A stretch of 8,974 bases of DNA, taken from contig CAJOPQ010000038.1 in the NCBI GenBank assembly GCA_905236445.1, forward strand, positions 1 through 8,974, in the 5' to 3' direction. Of the stretch, positions 6,467 through 8,974 are shown piece by piece. Within the stretch, counting starts at the first letter, position 1; each line of letters starts with the position of its first letter. The notes under the pieces are model-generated. The model saw only the letters and a program-made list of their open reading frames with translations. It had not been told where the DNA came from and did no database searches. The stretch comes from an uncultured Clostridia bacterium (GTDB taxonomy: Bacteria; Bacillota; Clostridia; Christensenellales; UBA1242). The translations under genes and the position numbers were made by a program.

Positions 6467-7594
6467 TTAATTCTTTAGTTGATATATATCGACATAATTT
6501 ATAATATCATTCTCAATAACTTCTGACACTTTGCCATCAAGCGACATAGATGAGAAGTTGACAACTGTAAGATTTTGATCATAACTAATATATCTAGCAA
6601 TGTTAATCAAACGCCTAATTGCTGTAATTGTGTCTGGGCTTATTTCCTGTGATACCACATCGTATATATTGTAGTTAATAATTTTAATAATTTCATCTAA
6701 TTCATTAATTACAAAAAGTATTTTGTTTTTATTAAGAAGGCTTAGCTTGATTTGTTCTTCAAACTTGATAATATCTTTATACAAATCTTCAAAAGGCTGA
6801 AAAACATCTAGATTGCATACTGTGATGTTGTTACTAGATTCCAATTTGCTTGAAGCCGCATTCAATATAAACGTTTTAAAATCTTTCTCATGATTGTTGT
6901 TGCAGAAATCAACGGATAGTTGTGCAATTTCATCTTTGTTGGCGACATAGAAGAAACTGGAGGTCCCTTTGAGTATCTTTTTGTCATGTAAAATGTTAGC
7001 AAATAGGTTGTAATCTATTTGCAGATAATCGATTGAGTTGAAAGATTTATTTATATCATAGAACTTGTCACGATTATATTCATTAATATCAATTCCATTA
7101 ACCTGCACTATTGAATCTATTGTATAACTATAGCTATTAGCCATTGGTCTTAAGTTGGTTAGTATTACATCATCTTTTTTCAGATTGTATTTCATAAGTA
7201 GTGTGGGTGACATTGGAATATTAAGCACTCTGCCTGTATCTTCTTTGATCCTTAATATTGGCGCAGAATTGCAAACGAACTTGATTTGTCCCTCTCTTGT
7301 AATGATAGGAGAATCGAAATCGAATGTAGGCGTGTTAATCTCGTAGATGCCACTAAAAGTCTCATCTTTGTTAATTTGTGAAAAAGAAAAATTGGCCAAC
7401 ACTTTGGGCCTTCTTCCCATCTTAGATGTGCTTGGTTCTATTTCTTTATTCTTAACTTTGATTATTGTATCAATCAAATCATCTTTTTTTAATGTAGTGG
7501 GCGATTTGACACCTTGGCTACGAGCATAATTTCTTAAATCATGGATTCCTAAACTATTAAGATAGTTTATTAGTTCTCTGTTGTCTTCTGTCAT
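6467..7594 (-). CDS. Rho-like protein with degenerate ATPase core (pseudo-Rho)
   Basis: 375 residues; E. coli Rho has 419. Residues 7-50 match the Rho N-terminal helical domain (LGIHDLRNYARSQGVK...LKKDDLIDTII). A GRRPK basic patch (60-64) follows. Residues 79-167 match the Rho cold-shock-like RNA-binding domain: FSGIYEI, IPMSPTLLMKYNLKKDDVI for the usual YVSPSQIRRFGLRTGD, and LRP...VQVNG for IRPP...VNG. The remainder follows the Rho core: FYDINKSFNSIDYLQID, a VFQPFEDLYKDIIKFEEQIK helix, and ISPDTITAIRRLINIARYI for GLDPAALHKPKRFFGAARNI. Walker A (PPKAGKT) has become VANKDEI (217-223), and Walker B (VILLDSITR) has become LFVINELDE (293-301). It cannot be a normal ATP-driven terminator but may still bind RNA. 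The gene is intact, starts with AGGAGA and heads a four-gene operon, which argues against decay. The Rho relationship of the N-terminal half is strong; that of the core is by pattern alignment. Confidence 0.75.
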   Translation of the reverse strand: MTEDNRELINYLNSLGIHDLRNYARSQGVKSPTTLKKDDLIDTIIKVKNKEIEPSTSKMGRRPKVLANFSFSQINKDETFSGIYEINTPTFDFDSPIITREGQIKFVCNSAPILRIKEDTGRVLNIPMSPTLLMKYNLKKDDVILTNLRPMANSYSYTIDSIVQVNGIDINEYNRDKFYDINKSFNSIDYLQIDYNLFANILHDKKILKGTSSFFYVANKDEIAQLSVDFCNNNHEKDFKTFILNAASSKLESSNNITVCNLDVFQPFEDLYKDIIKFEEQIKLSLLNKNKILFVINELDEIIKIINYNIYDVVSQEISPDTITAIRRLINIARYISYDQNLTVVNFSSMSLDGKVSEVIENDIINYVDIYQLKN

Positions 7595-7626
7595 TGGGAA
7601 TTCTCTCCTGTGTATTAACTAGATAT

Positions 7627-7655
7627 AGTATATCAAAATGAGTTCGCATTGGCAA
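7627..7655 (-). promoter_or_regulatory. Promoter of the pseudo-Rho/DUF1538/PII operon
   Basis: On the minus strand TTGCCA (complement of 7650-7655), a 17-nt spacer and TATACT (complement of 7627-7632) give a good SigA-type promoter. The leader to ATG 7594 is only about 25 nt, leaving little room for a riboswitch or attenuator. Confidence 0.72.
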
Positions 7656-7660
7656 ATATT

Positions 7661-7700
7661 TTGTAACAACTTTTGTACAATTATTACTCACAAAAGTAAT
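7661..7700. promoter_or_regulatory. Cluster of nested palindromes between the Rho-like operon and alr
   Basis: TTGTAACAA (7661-7669) and TTGTACAA (7673-7680) are near-identical palindromes. ACTTTTGT (7669-7676) pairs with ACAAAAGT (7690-7697), and ATTACT (7683-7688) pairs with AGTAAT (7695-7700). The cluster lies just upstream of the -35 box of the minus-strand operon and just before the alr start, so a bound protein could affect both. The two long-arm hairpins share bases and exclude each other. Confidence 0.4.
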
Positions 7701-7722
7701 GGCAAATTGCATATATACAAGT

Positions 7723-8826
7723 ATGAAAAATTTCAATAGATATATTATCGATGCTGATAATTTGAGATGTAATGTTACACTTATCAAAAGGCTTTTGAAA
7801 GATGGCGTAAAACTGTGCGCTGTTGTCAAAGCCGATGCGTATGGAGTAGGTGTAGAGAATGTTTGTAAATTAATAGACAGTTTGGTAGATTTCTATGCAG
7901 TGTCTAACGTGAGTGAAGCAAAAGAAATACGAGATCTTGGATATTCTACAAATATTCTAGTTCTTGGCGCTGTTCCAATATCTGAGGTTGAATATTGTGC
8001 AAAAAATAATATTAGCATTAGTGTAGATGATAATGATTATCTTATGTCAATAATGAGTATTGTACAAAACGATGTAGTAAATGTGCATTTGAAAGTTAAT
8101 ACTGGGTTGAATAGATACGGATACAAGAACAAAAAACAATTTCTTAAGGCTATTAATTTGATACAGAAATCTAAAGTTGTGCATTTGGAAGGTTGTTTTA
8201 CACATTTTGCCACCAAAGGCAATGATGTTGAATTCATTAACGAGCAAAAGGCGATTATGGATGAATATTGCAAAATGCTGCCAGAGGGGGTAATTAGACA
8301 TTGTGCTAATAGTTATGCTACACTTCTAAGTTCTACATATCAAATGGATATGGTTAGAGTTGGTGCTAATCTATATGGAGATATACGAAATGAAAAACTC
8401 CCTTTGAAAAATGTGGTTAGTATCAAAGGTGAGGTTGTGTCAATATCCAATATCAAAAAGGGTGAGTCTATAGGCTATGATAGATCTTATATAGCATCTA
8501 GCAAAATGCGAATTGCTGTTGTTCCCTTAGGCTATGCAGATGGAATTACTAGATTAACTAGCAATAAATATTATTGCTTAATAAATGGTCAAAAAGCACG
8601 TATTGTAGGCAATGTTTGTATGGATTGCGTAATACTAGATATTACAGATATTGACAATGTGTATATAGGCACTGAAGTAACCGTAGTAGGTACAGATAAA
8701 GATAAAGAGTTAAGGTTATGTGATTGGGCAAAAGCTATAGGGACATCACCTTATGAGGTCTTGGTAAATTTTAGAAGAAAGAGATGCAAAGTAATTATAA
8801 AAAATTCATCAGAGTCAATAAAATAA
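7723..8826 (+). CDS. alr: Alanine racemase (PLP-dependent)
   Basis: 367 residues from ATG 7723. An in-frame ATG at 7699 would add eight residues (MANCIYTS). Neither has a clear ribosome site. The later start puts the PLP lysine at 36, close to 34-39 in known enzymes, and begins MKNFNRYIIDADNL in the usual way. The enzyme interconverts L- and D-alanine for peptidoglycan in the cytoplasm. AVVKADAYG (33-41) carries the Schiff-base Lys36. VNTGLNRYG has Arg131, VRVGANLYG has Arg212 near the PLP pyridine, GYADG has catalytic Tyr271, and GNVCMD (296-301) lines the second site. The C-terminal beta domain ends with WAKAIGTSPYEVL. All catalytic residues are present and the length is normal. It is transcribed alone and divergently from the Rho-like operon, with its own terminator. 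Confidence 0.94.
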   Translation: MKNFNRYIIDADNLRCNVTLIKRLLKDGVKLCAVVKADAYGVGVENVCKLIDSLVDFYAVSNVSEAKEIRDLGYSTNILVLGAVPISEVEYCAKNNISISVDDNDYLMSIMSIVQNDVVNVHLKVNTGLNRYGYKNKKQFLKAINLIQKSKVVHLEGCFTHFATKGNDVEFINEQKAIMDEYCKMLPEGVIRHCANSYATLLSSTYQMDMVRVGANLYGDIRNEKLPLKNVVSIKGEVVSISNIKKGESIGYDRSYIASSKMRIAVVPLGYADGITRLTSNKYYCLINGQKARIVGNVCMDCVILDITDIDNVYIGTEVTVVGTDKDKELRLCDWAKAIGTSPYEVLVNFRRKRCKVIIKNSSESIK

Positions 8827-8842
8827 ACATTGACTCTTTTTT
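8811..8842 (+). terminator. Rho-independent terminator of alr, stop codon in the loop
   Basis: AGAGTCAAT (8811-8819) pairs perfectly with ATTGACTCT (8829-8837) around a 9-nt loop, followed by TTTTT then C (8838-8843). The left arm encodes the last residues of alanine racemase, and the TAA stop (8824-8826) is in the loop, so a ribosome finishing alr would cover the hairpin. Confidence 0.87.
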
Positions 8843-8846
8843 CTTG

Positions 8847-8875
8847 TTTACATTATGTGAAAAATTTGTTAATAT
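8847..8875 (+). promoter_or_regulatory. Candidate promoter for rsmD
   Basis: TTTACA (8847-8852), a 17-nt spacer and TAATAT (8870-8875) lie between the alr terminator and rsmD. The match is moderate, but a promoter is expected here because the terminator separates the genes. Confidence 0.5.
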
Positions 8876-8907
8876 ATCTTAAATATGTTAATAGGAGTGT
8901 GGCACTG

Positions 8908-8974
8908 TTGAGAATAGTCGCAGGTAAATATAGAGGAATTGTTTTAAATACATTTGAACTAGACAATGTCCGTC
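8908..8974 (+). CDS. rsmD: 16S rRNA (guanine-N2)-methyltransferase RsmD, N-terminal fragment
   Basis: Only the first 22 codons are present; the frame is open at the window end. The peptide MRIVAGKYRGIVLNTFELDN closely follows the RsmD start (MRIIAGKYRG...L.TP......R). RsmD uses S-adenosylmethionine to methylate guanine 966 of 16S rRNA on the assembling small subunit. The start is taken as TTG 8908 because it gives the conserved MRI beginning and AGGAG (8893-8897) lies 10 nt upstream. An in-frame GTG at 8899 is too close to that site. The SAM-binding and catalytic NPPY motifs lie outside the window, so the call rests on the N-terminus alone. Confidence 0.8.
   Translation, partial: MRIVAGKYRGIVLNTFELDNVR

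Noticed and set aside
7557..7829. 90-residue minus-strand ORF across the alr promoter region
   Set aside because: It overlaps alr, the divergent promoter and the start of the Rho-like gene, and shows no family features.

Overview
The window is low in G+C and reads as chromosomal DNA of a Gram-positive, Clostridia-like member of the Bacillota, probably an uncultivated lineage. The reasons are the strong Shine-Dalgarno sequences (TAAGGAGG and GGAGG types), the clear TTGNNN-17-TATAAT promoters, heavy use of AGA/ATA/TTA codons, and a DnaD-type primosome gene next to a DnaC/DnaI-type helicase loader. I see no rRNA, tRNA, CRISPR, insertion sequence or phage gene.

Layout. (1) Positions 1-1306, minus strand: sbcD followed by the first codons of sbcC, overlapping by 14 bp. 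This is the Mre11/Rad50-type nuclease pair for DNA hairpins and ends. (2) Positions 1307-1645: a divergent intergenic region with one promoter in each direction. (3) Positions 1646-4040, plus strand: a DnaD-domain replication protein built from about four tandem copies of the DnaD C-terminal unit, then a DnaC/DnaI-like AAA+ helicase loader. Together they probably load the replicative helicase. (4) Positions 4152-4185: a bidirectional terminator between convergent units. (5) Positions 4229-7594, minus strand: a tight four-gene operon, transcribed from the right, with its own promoter. Its genes are a Rho-like protein whose ATPase core has lost the P-loop and Walker B residues, a 502-residue membrane protein with two DUF1538 halves, and two short divergent PII-like signalling proteins. 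(6) Positions 7699-8826, plus strand: alanine racemase (alr), ending in a terminator hairpin that has the stop codon in its loop. (7) Position 8908 to the end, plus strand: the start of rsmD (16S rRNA guanine-N2 methyltransferase).

The most interesting part is the 4.2-7.6 kb operon. DUF1538 proteins are putative cation transporters, and PII proteins typically bind and gate membrane transporters in response to nucleotides or metabolites. The two PII-like proteins may therefore control the DUF1538 transporter. A catalytically dead Rho relative as the first gene of such an operon has no obvious precedent known to me. It could be an RNA-binding regulator of its own operon, or a subunit that mixes with true Rho. 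That functional link is inference. The loss of the ATPase motifs and the gene order are read directly from the sequence.
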